Of a stretch of DNA of 64,000 bases, positions 33,324 to 47,611 are shown piece by piece. Position numbers and translations under genes: made by a program. Under the pieces are notes generated by a model, which made no database searches, had not been told where the DNA came from, and was given only the letters and a program-made list of their open reading frames with translations. Origin of the DNA: Metaphire vulgaris (taxonomy: Eukaryota; Annelida; Clitellata; Crassiclitellata; Megascolecidae); NCBI GenBank assembly GCA_018105865.1, contig CM030849.1, positions 5,382,633-5,446,632 on the forward strand, read 5' to 3'. Numbering within the stretch: the stretch's first letter is position 1; each line of letters begins with the position of its first letter.

Positions 33324-33764
33324 CTATTCATCTGGACTCAGATACTCGTTGCTTTCTCTAATGTGCACCGGATTGACAAACTCGAAAGCTGCAGGCTTGC
33401 GATCCAAGTTGACGTTCTGAATTTCGCTACTGTAGTAAGCAGAACGAACACCGTCAGTCGGTCCGTCCATGTCCCTATCTCCTGCCCATGGGCTTTTAGG
33501 TTGAGTTTTGCTGGTCATGTCCCTAGGTGGAGCGTATAGCGTGGAGCGTTGAGCGCCTCTGAATTCATTCTTCAGAGGTTCATTCGTCACAATTTTTGCC
33601 TTCTGCTTTTTTCTTACGTTTACTGAAACCACTATAATGACGATGATTATAACGAGAGATCCGCCGACGGTTGTTACAACGATTATGATAATCATTTTCG
33701 AGGAGGAGTCGCCATCCGAGTATTTCAGACAAGAGCAGTCCCACGTTTTAGAAATCACCTTCAC
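33324..33764 (-). CDS. Receptor copy B, exon 10: transmembrane segment and tail
   Basis: A phase-0 exon of 146 residues, open to a TAG stop, with acceptor TTATAG. Compared with copy A there are 8 substitutions. One changes NLYRNP to NLDRKP, removing a tyrosine and its YxxP motif. YAPP, YYSSEI and YLSP are kept. The transmembrane helix is identical. Confidence 0.8.
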   Translation of the reverse strand: MKVISKTWDCSCLKYSDGDSSSKMIIIIVVTTVGGSLVIIIVIIVVSVNVRKKQKAKIVTNEPLKNEFRGAQRSTLYAPPRDMTSKTQPKSPWAGDRDMDGPTDGVRSAYYSSEIQNVNLDRKPAAFEFVNPVHIRESNEYLSPDE

Positions 33765-35044
33765 CTATAATTTATGTTAGCAAAAAAAACTGACATTTCA
33801 CAAGTTTTAAAAGCATACAAATTTCAAATTATATACTGAAGTTGTTACAATCTCAATAGAAAATAAATCAGAACTGTGTAGAACACACAAATTTGGAACT
33901 GAGTAGGCTTACATGAGGCGTAGGGTGCCAATATTGTAAATGGAGTTTACCAGGAGCGGCAAACAAAAGGGTGCGGTAAATTTTAATAAGGAAGAAGCAA
34001 TGACGCATTTTGCTTGTCAAAGTACGATTTCCTAAGGCAACATGAATATGGACTATGCCTTTGCAAGACGAGAAGATGATAAATTGAAGACCTGCTGTTA
34101 TTCAGATATCACAATATCTGTCAAATGTTTTCACATACATAATATGCACCCTTTAAATGACATTTGTGACAACATGCATTTACTTCATGTCACTTCGAAG
34201 AGATAGCGAATATTTCAGCGATGATTACACTGTGTAACACAATTTTTGTTCCTGGCTTCTAAGTATTATATTTCAGTTGCCTATGTATAAAGGATCTGCA
34301 AGCATGGCTATATTCATCATTATATTTGCTTACATGAGCACAGCTTACAAAATTTGTTTATTTATACAATGGAAAAAGGTGCATTTTTTCTTCTCGAGAA
34401 GGAACATTATGTACTAATTGCAAATAAGCAACAACAATCAAAATTACTTAAAAGCATTCAGAAATGAGTTGCTTTTCAAGATTTGTGACTGAATTGTCAA
34501 TGGCTTTCTCAATTAATACTTCAAACATAGTCCCCATCACGTGTTTGTTATACCGTCCCTGGTAACGACATTCAAAGTCCAGCATTTATAATATTAAAAT
34601 CCTTATCTGTTTGTCCAGTTTGTCTGTTGCCTTCAAGCGTTCTGATTGGTTGACTATTGGTAGACGGTTTAGGCCGTTTAGTCCTTACGTCGCGCTGCGT
34701 TGGTGGGCGAGCGTTGACTATTGGTAGACGGTTTAGTCCTTACGTCGCGCGAAGCGTTGGTGGACGATGTTCGAAGACGACGTTGCTATTGGTAACAATT
34801 GTTCGTAGAACCGGTTTAGTCGAGTCATTGCAGCGTCAGAGGGCTGGGCGTGCGACGACGTTGCTATTGGTAACAATTGTTCGCAGCCTGAGGTAGTTGA
34901 GCAATTTTAGCGTACATTTTAACGTACACAAAAAATACGTGTACAGCGTCACAATTGGCCACAGTTGCGTGATTTTAACGTACATAGGGCCTAATTATTA
35001 CGTGGTCCAGAGCTTGGCTAGGTGGCGATCATTGAAATGTTGTT

Positions 35045-35335
35045 CAGCATGCTGTCCCCCTCCCCACCCTCTTCCCTCCCCACCCTCTTTCCACCCCCTC
35101 CCTCTCCCAACCCACTTCCTCCCCTCCCAACCCTCCAAACCCTCTCCCCTCCTCCCAACCCCCCAAACCCTCTTCCTCCCATCCCAACCCCCAACCCCTC
35201 TCCCAACCCCCTTCCTCCACCCCTCTTCCCAACCCCCTTCCCTCCCAACCCTCTCCCAACCCCCTTCCCTCCACCCCTCTTCCCATCCCTCTTCCACCCC
35301 TCTCCCCATCCATCTCCCAACCAACCATCCCTTTG
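35045..35335 (-). repeat. C-rich minisatellite
   Basis: Degenerate CCCTCTTCCCAACCCCC units; G-rich on the minus strand. It matches the G-rich block at 53,455-53,705. The proline-rich open frames are composition artefacts. Confidence 0.85.
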
Positions 35336-35382
35336 GTTGAGCTTGGCTGTGTGCCTCCGGAATATACCCTCCTTCCCCTCTC

Positions 35383-36143
35383 GAAATCTACCGCAATTTT
35401 GACGCAAATGTGCAACGTCATGCCCTATAGATTAGCATTATGACATTTTTGCATAGCTACGGAAATCTACCGCAATTTGACGCAAATGTGCAACGTCATG
35501 CCCTATAGATTAGCATTTTGAGATTTTTGCATAGCTACGGAAATCTACCGCAATCTGACGCAAATGTGCAACGCCATGCCCTATAGATTAGCATTATGAG
35601 ATTTTTGCATAGCTGGAAATCTACCGCAATTTGACGCAAATGTGCAACGTCATGCCCTATAGATTAGCATTTTGAGATTTTTGCATAGCTACTGAAATCT
35701 ACCGCAATCTGACGCAAATGTGCAACGCCATGCCCTATAGATTAGCATTATGAGATTTTTGCATAGCTACGGAAATCTACCGCAATTTGACGCAAATGTG
35801 CAACGTCATGCCCTATAGATTAGCATTTTTAGATTTTTGCATAGCTACGGAAATCTACCGCAATCTGACGCAAATGTGCAACGCCATGCCCTATAGATTA
35901 GCATTATGAGATTTTTGCATAGCTACGGAAATCTACCGCAATTTGACGCAAATGTGCAACGTCATGCCCTATAGATTAGCATTTTGAGATTTTTGCATAG
36001 CTACGGAAATCTACCGCAATCTGACGCAAATGTGCAACGTCATGCCCTATAGATTAGCATTATGACATTTTTGCATAGCTACGGAAATCTACCGCAATTT
36101 GACGCAAATGTGCAACGTCATGCCCTATGGATTAGCATTATGA
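35383..36143 (+). repeat. 78-bp tandem repeat, nearly ten copies
   Basis: Units start GAAATCTACCGCAATTTGAC and contain CATGCCCTATAGATTAGCAT. Copies are nearly identical and seem to alternate between small variants (ATTTGACG/ATCTGACG and GTCATG/GCCATG), which suggests growth by duplication of a pair. An inverted array of about four copies is at 53,163-53,460. Confidence 0.92.
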
Positions 36144-37006
36144 GTTTCAAATGTTCCGTTTAGTACTTTAAACTTTAAAGGTCCTTTTTATAATTCCTTA
36201 CGTTTCTATCGATTCCTGAAATTTTTATCCCCGGTTTCTTGCAAAGGAATTAATTATTCATCGATTATTAGTTAAATTAAATGCATGTTTGTGCAGCGCC
36301 GAATGGTGAATAGGAGCTTCGTATAGCACCTATATCTCAGCGGTTATAAACGTAGAAAGACGCGGTTACGCTTCGCTTAAGGCTAATTTTATAGAGCACA
36401 TTTAGGCCCGATTTGTGTAAGCAGTTTATGTTTAATTTGTTTGTTGGAATATTCGTTGCCTCGAACGAAGCGAGCCTGCACTGCGAGCGAAGAGAGAAGC
36501 GAGTGCGAGCGAAGCGATCATTTGTTAGTATAATATTAAGATCCTTGCTCTGTATGTCTGTTACCTTCAAGCGTTCTCATTGGTTGGCTGTGTGAGCCCA
36601 TCTTGGTTGGCTGTGTGACGTTCTCATTCGTTACCTTCAAGCGTTCTGATTGGTTAGCTGGGTGAGCATTCTGATTGGTCGTTCTGGAATCTTAGGCTTC
36701 GCGAAGCGAAATGCGACGCGAAGCGAACGGCGACGCGAAGCGAACAGCCACGCGAAGCGTTTGACGAAGCGTACGTTGCAGCGTCATAGTGTGTAAGGCC
36801 TACAACTCCCGAAGCGAACGGCGACGCGAAGCGAACGGCCACGCGAAGCGTTTGACGAAGCGTACGTTGCAGCGTCAGAGCTTGGCTACGTGGCGTATGT
36901 ACGTCATTGAAACGTTGTTCAGCAGCATGAATTCAATGATTGGGTTTTAGTATTATCCTGCACTGCGAGCGAAGCGAGCGCGAGCGAAGCGAGCATCTTT
37001 CTAGTA

Positions 37007-38250
37007 TCCTGATAAAAGCGTTCATCTTGCTTCTCTGGGTAGGCTCCCAAGTTTTCCTTGAATTTGTCAAGGTGGGCATGAAGAATATGTACTTTCAGGG
37101 ACATTTTGCATCTAATTTTGGCATGGTTCTTTATGAGAGACTTTTTCAGTCTCTTATAGTTTTCAGCCTTGTGGTTGCCAAGAAAGCCATACAACACTGC
37201 AACGAAACTGTTTCAAGACCCTTTCTCCATGCTATTCAACTTCTTGGCGAATACGTCACGCTATGTGATCTTTTTTATCTGTGGTCCGATGAAGATGCCA
37301 GCTGCGACTTTTGCCTCAGAAAGCTATGGAAAAAGCTCTAGGAGGTATTTGAAAGCTGCAGATTCCTTGTATTGACAAATTACTTGATGAGACCTAACTT
37401 GATGTATGAGCATCTTTAGACGGTCTATCAGCGGCTCCCACTTGATGCTGTTCTTAACCTGTGGTGAACTCGGTCAGCTGTGGCCAATCCCTTCTACAAT
37501 AGTGGACCTCAGACCTCGGTTTCCCGGTTGTTATAGAGGCAAAGAAAACCAAAGAAATTTTGTGAAACCGCCTTGCACGCCCATCAGGAATGTTACCATT
37601 TTGACCATATTGAAGTCTCCAATGACTTAATACCATAGTTGTCATACTTCAAGGCACTCAGCAGCATCTTGACACTGGTGTAGTCCTCTCTGAGGTGTAT
37701 GTGCACAAAGTGAGCGACGGGGAGAGACAAGTACTTGTTACCATTATGAAGTAGCATGACTTTGAGGTTCTTGGATGAAATCTCTATGAATTGGCACCAT
37801 CACTCAGGTTAAAGGTGATTGCTATGACCTCGAAAAGACCAGTGGCATTGCTGCAGAAGCACAGCCCATCTAGCTGATTGAAAAATTTGGAAAAACGTTC
37901 GTGACGCTTTTTATGTTCTGTCACCTGCACGCTTTCATCCAACAAGTTCCACTCCTTGAGTCTAGATGTCAGAAGCTCAGCATTGCACTTGGTGAGACCA
38001 AGGTCTCTGATCAGGTCGTTAAGATCTTTCTGATTGGGAAAGTACGGCTTTCTCATCAAAGCTGCATCCGTGCAATGGTATTCTGGATCTGCAATATCTT
38101 CCTCTCTGTCTGCCTTGACGCGCTCCCCTGAAGACAGTTGATCCCTCCCTGTAAGGATGGGAATGGGGAGCTCAGAGCCATAGGGTACCGGTGCGATGCA
38201 AACGTAGCAGAATGCTTTTGCTGGCTGTAAGCAACATCTTGTTGCCATCT
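37007..38250 (-). pseudogene. Transposase-like protein remnant (CMC-like element)
   Basis: Minus-strand pieces in several frames: CNAELLTSRLKEWNLLDESV and GLCFCSNATGLFEVIAITF (37,784-38,248), YCRRDWPQLTEF (about 37,470), then YGFLGNHKAENY, CKMSLKVHILHAHLDKF and DERFYQD (37,010-37,197). The sequence resumes beyond the nested cassette near 34,520-34,585 with MLDFECRYQGRYN. The same family is at 55,750-56,640. It is a transposon protein with no known host role and has multiple breaks. Confidence 0.75.
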
Positions 38251-38689
38251 AAATCAAAATTTTTCTGGTCACTATTCGCTTACTCAGCAACAAGATACAG
38301 TAATACGGATACACTACTACACTTAATGAATCTGCACTCTTAAAAGTCTATGGATGCAACTGAAAGCTCCCAGAAAGTGCAACAAGGTTCTAGAAGATTC
38401 CAGAAGGTTATAGAAAATTCTTTTCACATCGAAAAACTTATGGACAGCTTGCAATGTTCCAGAATATTAAGTATGTCTGCTCAGTTTTGAATGTGAACCG
38501 AGAATGTTTTCTATAATACACGAAATTCAAAATATCAGTTCCCTGGCCCCAAAAGCAAATTCAGTTTGGAACAACAACTGTTTTCTAGTTAGCTTAGGCA
38601 TAAGGGACTAGGAAAACAAGCTATGAACCCAGGAACAAACAAAAATATTTTTTGTTACGTAGTGTTATTTGAGATCTAGAAAAATGTTC

Positions 38690-38872
38690 TATTACATTGC
38701 AGATATAACACTATATATATATATTATAGGTGTGATTTGTCGGGGGAAGGGTGTGAATTGTCCTCCCCACTGAACAACTACATACTCCACTGAGGTGGCT
38801 GCTGACATCCCAGCTAGAGATGTCAAATTCTCTCCACTGTGACAGGAAAATGCATTCACTGTCGTGTATATG

Positions 38873-38930
<58 letters not shown>

Positions 38931-39008
38931 GTCCTACGTCAGCCCTTACTTTAAGACGTCTGATATATATATACATATATCATAGACGTATTATATATAT
39001 ATATATAT
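38690..39008. repeat. (TA)n microsatellites in copy B intron
   Basis: Counterpart of 3,300-3,495. TA runs at about 38,713-38,725, 38,874-38,925 and 38,960-39,010. Confidence 0.85.
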
Positions 39009-39585
39009 ATATCATAGACGTCTAAAAAGTAAGGACTGACGTCAGCTAAGCTCGGTTCCGCGAACTTGGGCGTATTGAGTTTTTAACACCATAGCGTATA
39101 ATATTATTACTGCTGCAACTGTAATTTGTACATTGATACAGCTATGAAATGTGGTAGTCACACTCAGAAATGAACTCTACGCATTTCAAGTAACCGGAAG
39201 TTGATGACGCCATTACACTGCGAAATGCATTGATTTTAAACCGATATCTAAATCCTCTTAAAATCAATGCATTTCGAATAGGCCTACATTGGATGCTGCT
39301 GATCTAGGCCGAATATATAGTAATTAGCATCGGGATCTAGCAGGCAAGATTTCGGCTTTATATGCATCGAGTAGGATCGCAATATTATTAGCAATAGTAT
39401 TCCGGTTACTTGAGATTCGTACAGTTCATTTCTGAGTGTAACTACCAAATGTCATAGCTGTAGGCTATTACAGTGCGAACTCCAGTTGCAGCAGCTAATA
39501 GACGCTATAGTGTTAAAAAAACTCAATGGACCCAAGTTCGCGGACCAGACCATGGCTGAAGTCAATCCTTTATTTATGAGGTCTA

Positions 39586-39592
<7 letters not shown>
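39009..39592. mobile_element. Foldback element with arms of about 200 bp
   Basis: The left arm begins ATAGACGTCTAAAAAGTAAG and includes CCGCGAACTTGGGC and CTCAGAAATGAACT. The right arm repeats these in inverted order and ends ATTTATGAGGTCTACGAT. The arms are imperfect. The centre also has a short palindrome (AATGCATTGATTTTA and its reverse complement, 39,222-39,270). It lies between TA tracts. Half-matching arms exist in unit A (4,275 and 5,180). Confidence 0.75.
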
Positions 39593-39616
<24 letters not shown>

Positions 39617-39619
<3 letters not shown>

Positions 39620-39795
39620 TGATGAAAGTCAGCGGAACGGAGCTCCGGCACCTTTTTGGACCATGAAATTTTTTGCTTGTCAGGGCATTTCATGAATGAA
39701 AAATAGAAAAATATAAGAAAAATATAAGAACGACCTTTTTTGTTTGTCAAGGCTTTTGGTGAGCTCCTGCACCTTTTTCACAAACTTTCAGCACT
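39617..39795. mobile_element. Small MITE (CAGTGATGAAAGT ends)
   Basis: Starts CAGTGATGAAAGTCAGCGGA and ends AAACTTTCAGCACT, inserted in a TA tract. The internal CTTTTTTGCTTGTCAG-type motif appears twice. Non-coding. Confidence 0.6.
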
Positions 39796-39859
39796 ATATA
39801 TGTACAATATATACATATAAATATACTGTATGGTGCCTGCCATAATATATATATATATA

Positions 39860-40332
39860 TAATATTAAGATCCTTATCTGTATGTCTCTCTGTCTGTTAC
39901 CTTCAAGCGTTCTGATTGGTAGACGGTTTAGTCCTTACGTCGCGATGCGTTGGTGGGCGATGTTCGAAGGCGACGTTGCTATTGGTAACAATTGTTCGTA
40001 GAATCGTAGTTTAACACGGTTTAGTCGAGTCATTGCAGCGTCAGAGGGGTGGGCGTGCGACGACGTTGCTATTGGTAACAATTGTTCTTAGCTTGAGGAA
40101 GTTGCGCAATTTTAAAGTACATTTTAACGTACACAAAAAATACGTGTACAGCGTCACAAATGGTCACAGTTGCGTGATTTTAACGTACATAGGCCTAATT
40201 ATTACGTGGCGCAGAGCTTGGCTAGGTGGCGATCATTGAAATGTTGTTCAGCATGAATTCAATGATTGGGTATTAGGTATAGGTATTGGATTAGTATTAT
40301 CCTGCACTGCGAGCGAAGCGAGCATCTTTCTA

Positions 40333-40333
<1 letters not shown>
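39860..40333 (+). mobile_element. Short copy of the TAATATTAAGATCC...CTTTCTAG cassette
   Basis: Same ends as 34,589-37,004 and flanked by TA, inserted in the TA tract next to exon 9 of copy B. Lacks the minisatellites. Unit A has only the TA tract here. Confidence 0.75.

Positions 40334-40337
<4 letters not shown>

Positions 40338-40392
<55 letters not shown>
40338..40392. repeat. (TA)n microsatellite
   Basis: Perfect TA run ending about 20 bases from the exon 9 donor of copy B. Confidence 0.95.
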
Positions 40393-40393
<1 letters not shown>

Positions 40394-40410
40394 CATGGTA
40401 AATTGCTCAC

Positions 40411-40584
40411 TTGAATGGCGGAATTATCTTTGCAGTCTGACGTGTTATTCAGTGCCTGTTGTGGTTTATTTGCTGGCGGATAACACGTTAGCAAATTGTC
40501 AGTGAGATCTTGAATGTTACAGAGTCCGTCTCCAATTCGAACCGTGTAGTCATCTTTTGTGCAGCATCGCAGAAAGCCACTTCC
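40411..40584 (-). CDS. Receptor copy B, exon 9: last TIG domain
   Basis: A phase 0-0 exon of 58 open codons with the same splice sites as copy A. It reads DYTVRIGDGLC, then LLTCYPPANKP. A few substitutions against copy A. Confidence 0.8.
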
Positions 40585-41096
40585 CTAGTCAATCATTAAT
40601 ATATTTAAGAAAGGCGATCTATAAAAAGCAATGCATACATACAGTAAAAGCATATATGTGCAATAAAATGTATGCTTGAAGATTAAGATAAAAAAGAACT
40701 GGTATTACGTCAATCATTAGGTGGCGAGGTGTTTCATCAGTTGACAAACTTTAGAAATAGTAATGATATTCGTGTTAAACGAAAGCTGCTAGGGAAACAT
40801 TTCGTTTAGTTCTCCCTTGAGGTCTTCAAAAAGCTCATTTAAGATTTGAATGAGGTAATTACTTTGAGTCTCTGAAGAAAGACTTCTTCCTCATGACACC
40901 AATGCTCTTAAAGGTTGAAAGGAGGGATATTTTTACATCCGCTAACACCCCCGCAACACCTCCCAAAATTCACAATCCTGAAATAACCCTGGATGAATGT
41001 ACTGACACTTCAGTATGCTTTCACGTAAATAAATAGCGTTTTCTTAACGTATACTTAGCAAATATAAGATTAAAATACAATACAATAAATACAAAC

Positions 41097-41535
41097 CTGA
41101 ATAGTAACCATATCTGTACTTTGAATAATCTTCTCACTGGAACACATAATATTTGGATCATACGTCACTCGATAATTCCCGTTGCTATCCCTGAGAGAAT
41201 TGTTTTTGTATTTGTCGAATCCATCGAAAACTATCCCCAAATATATTACCATTTGCTCCTGACTATTTGTTAATGTGTACGATTGATTTGTCGAGATGGA
41301 TTTGATGGGAGCCAAGCGTTTTGACCTATCTGCGGTAAATGGGACACTCTGTAGTACATTTCCATCTTCCCTCTGCCCTGGATATTCGACGAATGACTCT
41401 CGTTTTCTTCTTGTTATGGACGTCTGTGTTTGGATCTGTTTGATTAAACAGATAGAGGAGGAAATCTTGCCGAATGTAAATGGGAGGTGACGTGCAGACC
41501 ATCTTCGTTCCGTTTTCTGTTGGTTGATCACAAGG
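41097..41535 (-). CDS. Receptor copy B, exon 8: TIG2 end and linker, +1 frameshift
   Basis: 439 bases against 438 in copy A. It begins in the right frame (PCDQPTENGTKMVCTSPPI), then after one extra base (between about 41,411 and 41,437) the homologous protein continues in another frame with TRRKRESFVEYPG to MVTIQ. In the starting frame a stop follows about 70 codons in. The furin-like RRKR lies just after the shift. Confidence 0.75.
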
Positions 41536-42009
41536 CTACAAGATAAATAGTCAATGGCATTTAAATCTCGTAACAATGTTCCGTGTACAGCAGTGTTTCA
41601 TACAGGTCTGATGGGATGAAATCTTTCCCATCTCGTAAAAAACCCACAAAGATCTCCCGAAAACTTCAAACACTGACGCAAATTTTAGCATGAAACTGTG
41701 TTTTTTCCTCTCCATTCAAGTAAATTTTTCTCATACTGATTGTACTGTACAGTGGTGTATTATTATTTGTCGAAACTTTAGTAATTATTTTAGCAATTAA
41801 TTACTTTAATTAACTACTTTGGTAATTAATTATTCTTTGTCAAAACTTCAGTAATTATTTTAGTAATTAATTACTTTAATTAACTACTTTAGTAATTAAT
41901 TATTCTTTGTCAAAACTTTAGTAAAAGGAATTTCTTGCAGCTATTGTCAATTGTGTCGCGACAAATCAGTTGTCAAAAAAGTCTTCAACAGTTAAAATTA
42001 GAAAATTAC

Positions 42010-42130
42010 CGCATACGATTCTTTGTAGTATGTTATGATGCTGTTATTCGTAATGATGACAGCAGCTCGAACCAATGGACGAGCCACGGAATCCAAGCTG
42101 TATCCCGATATGTTGAGAGTGCTACCACCA
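42010..42130 (-). CDS. Receptor copy B, exon 7: TIG2 core
   Basis: A phase 2-0 exon of 121 bases, open. It reads SGGSTLNISGYSLDSVARP, like copy A. Acceptor CTACTAG, donor GTAATT. Confidence 0.8.
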
Positions 42131-42349
42131 CTAGTAGTGCACAGCAACAGATTATATTATTACTATATATGCAAGATAGGCAAACAAGATACTCAATGAA
42201 AAATGAAAGTTAACCTAGGCCTATATACAAGAAAAATATGGATTGTGAGGGTCCACTGATGTAAAACGATTGGTAAGAATTTAGGCATTTCTTCAAGTAG
42301 GCAAGCCAATTAAATCAATTAATTATTTGTTGTTTATCCGTATGTCTTT

Positions 42350-42740
42350 ACTTCAGCATGTTTGTGAGTGATTTGCTTTTGCTGTTGTCTCATCTTTGTC
42401 ATCTGCAAACCATAAGTCAATTGTTAGATCCTTACTCCAGCATTTTCTTTCTTTTGCTTTATACTGGCTTTTGCATTACCACTTTGGAGGGATTGTCGCG
42501 CGAAAGCGTGTGAGTAGTTTCGGCTGCGGCGAGTGACTCTTATCGTTGAAATGTTGGTTTTGCACTTCTAGTAGTATGTTGAATAGCAGTGGGATAATCC
42601 ACATCTTTGTCTCGTTCCAACTGTTATCTCAAACCACTCTGTTAGTTCCCCATAATTTTCACTCTGCTCATTGTTTTCTTGTATAAACCTTTATGAGATT
42701 CACTAGCTTTTCTGTAATGCCGTAATGCCTTAATGCTTGC
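42350..42740 (-). pseudogene. Shortened reverse transcriptase remnant
   Basis: Matches parts of 7,900-8,170 in unit A, with deletions. Same ancient insertion, further decayed. Confidence 0.6.
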
Positions 42741-42873
42741 CATAATAGGCCTGCATCATGTTTTGATATTTTTGATGCACAAAATCATATTGCAACGAGC
42801 GAATTTTACAGCCATTGCGTATATGCAGCAACTTTGTGTTCATGAAACCAATGGTTCAAGTATGGTAACTAAC

Positions 42874-43052
42874 CTTATGAAAAGCTCCTAGGTTTGACGT
42901 CATCAATTCCTGGATCTGGTTTATATGTAAAGTACTTTCCGGTGGTGATGTTTTTATCAATAGGAAGAACATTCAAAATGATTGGTAGCGGCTGATTGAT
43001 CATAGTCTCATTTTCAATCTTCGGGGTTTTCACCAAAACCGCATTCCCAGAC
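42874..43052 (-). CDS. Receptor copy B, exon 6: TIG1 end, -1 frameshift
   Basis: Reads SGNAVLVKTPKIENE through GKYFTYKPDPGIDD like copy A, then loses one base at about 42,887 (CTCACTA in A, CTCCTA in B, plus strand). The frame then reads a few new residues and a TAA before the donor. There is also an in-frame 3-base gain in the loop. The lost base also destroys the alternative GTGAGC donor. Confidence 0.78.
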
Positions 43053-43323
43053 CTATAGAAAGACACCAGACCTGTAGAAGGACACCAGACTTATAGAAGG
43101 ACACGTGATTGTAAAGAAATGTCATTCGATATAATTCAATTCGTAAATTAAACTTCAAGTCACACACAGGCCCTATTATGCGAAATAGAAGGTTTTACTC
43201 CAGCCTTATGAGCATCATGATAAACTTTTGCGATTTCAATCATTCAATATAGGCCTATGCCTATAGCGTTGACAGTTCAGTTGTGTAAAATTGTTTTTCA
43301 GATCGCGAACAAAAATTTCATAC

Positions 43324-43465
43324 GAATTGTAAAATTCCGCTGTGAGATTAACTCCAATGTAAACGGTTGAAACTGAAACATTTTGAGATGCGAAATTCGT
43401 CACTATTGTCAACACGGTTCCTCCTGCTATAGGTCCAAAGGTTGGATTGATAGAGATATCTGATG
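43324..43465 (-). CDS. Receptor copy B, exon 5: TIG1 start
   Basis: A phase 1-2 exon of 142 bases, acceptor TTTGTAG, donor GTATGA. It reads SDISINPTFGPIAGGTVLTI, then VYIGVNLTAEFYNS. Two codons longer than copy A, in frame. Confidence 0.82.
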
Positions 43466-43545
43466 CTACAAACCAAGAGGTAACATTCGATGGTTGCATT
43501 GAACTTCTAACACACATTAACCAATCGGTCTTCAAATTAATTTCT

Positions 43546-43742
43546 CTAATAAATCTGGCATCGACAGCTAAAGCTGTATCTGTTAACGTTCAGCATATGG
43601 ACGAATCCTGTAGCGTTTAAACTTTGCAATCGCTCATGCATTGCTTTATTGTATAAAAATTTGTACGTCGTGTCATTATCTGATCGCACTACGAATTTCA
43701 TATAATCACAGTACGTCTCATACAAGACACACCCTACTGAGC
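43546..43742 (-). other. Open stretch in copy B, doubtful exon
   Basis: After a CAG it reads CVLYETYCDYMKFVV onward for about 63 codons to a stop. The acceptor lacks a pyrimidine tract. No good phase-1 donor precedes the stop (only GTTTAA). The unit A match has stops and an insertion. Exons 4 and 5 join in phase without it. Most likely intron, possibly an optional exon. Confidence 0.25.
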
Positions 43743-43754
43743 CACTCAAAACCC

Positions 43755-46667
<2,913 letters not shown>

Positions 46668-46670
46668 ATT

Positions 46671-47611
46671 ATAATCGACCTATGGAAACGGAAAAGATCA
46701 CATATCTAGTGTAAGAGAGGTGTTCATTTGTAATATGGCATTAATTTGGTGACTTTTGAAGTATTGTCTATTCACTTATTCCAAAGCTCATTGCTTTTAG
46801 ATAATTATCATTTTTACATTACATATGCAAGATAAGGGTACTCCTGTTGTTGTTGTTGTTTGAAAAACAACGTGGTTCGTTCTAAGTCTACATCAAAATT
46901 AGGCATCAATTAATTTATATTGCTTGCTGATATCGAGCAGGAATCTCTTAAATCTTTATCGTCTTAAAGTGGCTTACAAAAGGAGTCGAACTTACATTTC
47001 GGCAATGAACAGAATTAACAATTTTTCGACAGATGAAAAGATGACATGTGATTACTCTAATAGAAAATAATTTCCTCACAAACAATTTTTAAATTTAATA
47101 AAAAAAAGCGTTAATTAATTCATTGAAACGACTTGCAAAGTTATGAAAATATAGATAATTTAACGTCAGTGACAATTTTTTACCAAGCATTATGTAGCGT
47201 TATGTTCTGAAGGCTAATCAGTTAAGTCATGATAGAATGTTGAAAACAAAGTTTCGTTATAGCGATTATAGTTAGAGGCTGAAATTAGCGAGAATTATGT
47301 AAGAAAGGCCAGAGGCGCAAACATTTCTCTGTCCCTTGTGTCCTGGCACTGGTGTTTTTAAGAAAGTCGTGTCCCCATGGGCGTGGACACGGTGTATTTT
47401 GGCTCTGAAAATACTAAAATCATGGTTGACTTTATTGTCAAAAGTCAAAAAAGCAAAAGAAGGCCGTCACCACACTTAAGCAATTTTAAGTCAAAAAAGT
47501 AAAAAATGCAAACAAAAGTTAATAATCTGAGAAAAAATCAGGACACGACCGTTTTTCTGACCAGGTTTGCACCCATGCGAAAGGCAAATTTGGTACATAA
47601 TGACCACTCAC
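46671..47611. other. Intron between exons 4 and 5 of copy B
   Basis: Matches 10,495-10,610 and 14,540-15,060 of unit A; copy A has the CR1/L2-like insertion between those blocks. A (GTT)n run is near 46,850. No gene seen. Confidence 0.6.

Larger units (their letters stand above)
34589..37004 (+). mobile_element. Composite non-autonomous cassette inserted in a transposase gene
   Basis: Starts TAATATTAAAATCC and ends GAGCATCTTTCTAG, with TA on each side. Inside, a second start (TAATATTAAGATCC at 36,531) directly follows an end-like sequence (36,528), so two units are joined head to tail. The first contains a C-rich block (35,045-35,335) and a 78-bp minisatellite (35,383-36,143). The second has GCGAGCGAAGCGAGC repeats. 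The ends form weak inverted repeats. It could be a TA-inserting MITE or a Helitron-like element; class unknown. Confidence 0.7.
34228..38664 (-). mobile_element. CACTR-ended DNA transposon (CMC-like) with nested cassette
   Basis: Ends CACTGTGTAACACAA and TTGTTACGTAGTG are imperfect inverted repeats, with TTA on both sides (34,225-34,227 and 38,665-38,667). Unit A has the unfilled site near 3,272. CACTR ends with a 3-bp TSD fit the CACTA/Mirage/Chapaev group; the class assignment is inference. A transposase-like reading frame lies on the minus strand and is split by a nested repeat at 34,589-37,004. Confidence 0.75.

Noticed and set aside
34998..35421. Glycine/proline-rich frames of 108-147 codons
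   Set aside because: Same reason: composition of the C-rich minisatellite inside a transposable cassette.
35383..36143. CRISPR array
   Set aside because: Tandem units are directly adjacent with no unique spacers, and the setting is an animal genome.
38692..38976. Tyr/Ile-rich peptide frames (also 5,176-5,499 and 40,266-40,505)
   Set aside because: Translations of (TA)n microsatellites next to real exons.
43546..43742. Required exon between Ig exon 4 and TIG exon 5
   Set aside because: Poor acceptor, no suitable phase-1 donor, degenerate in unit A, and the neighbouring exons join in phase without it.
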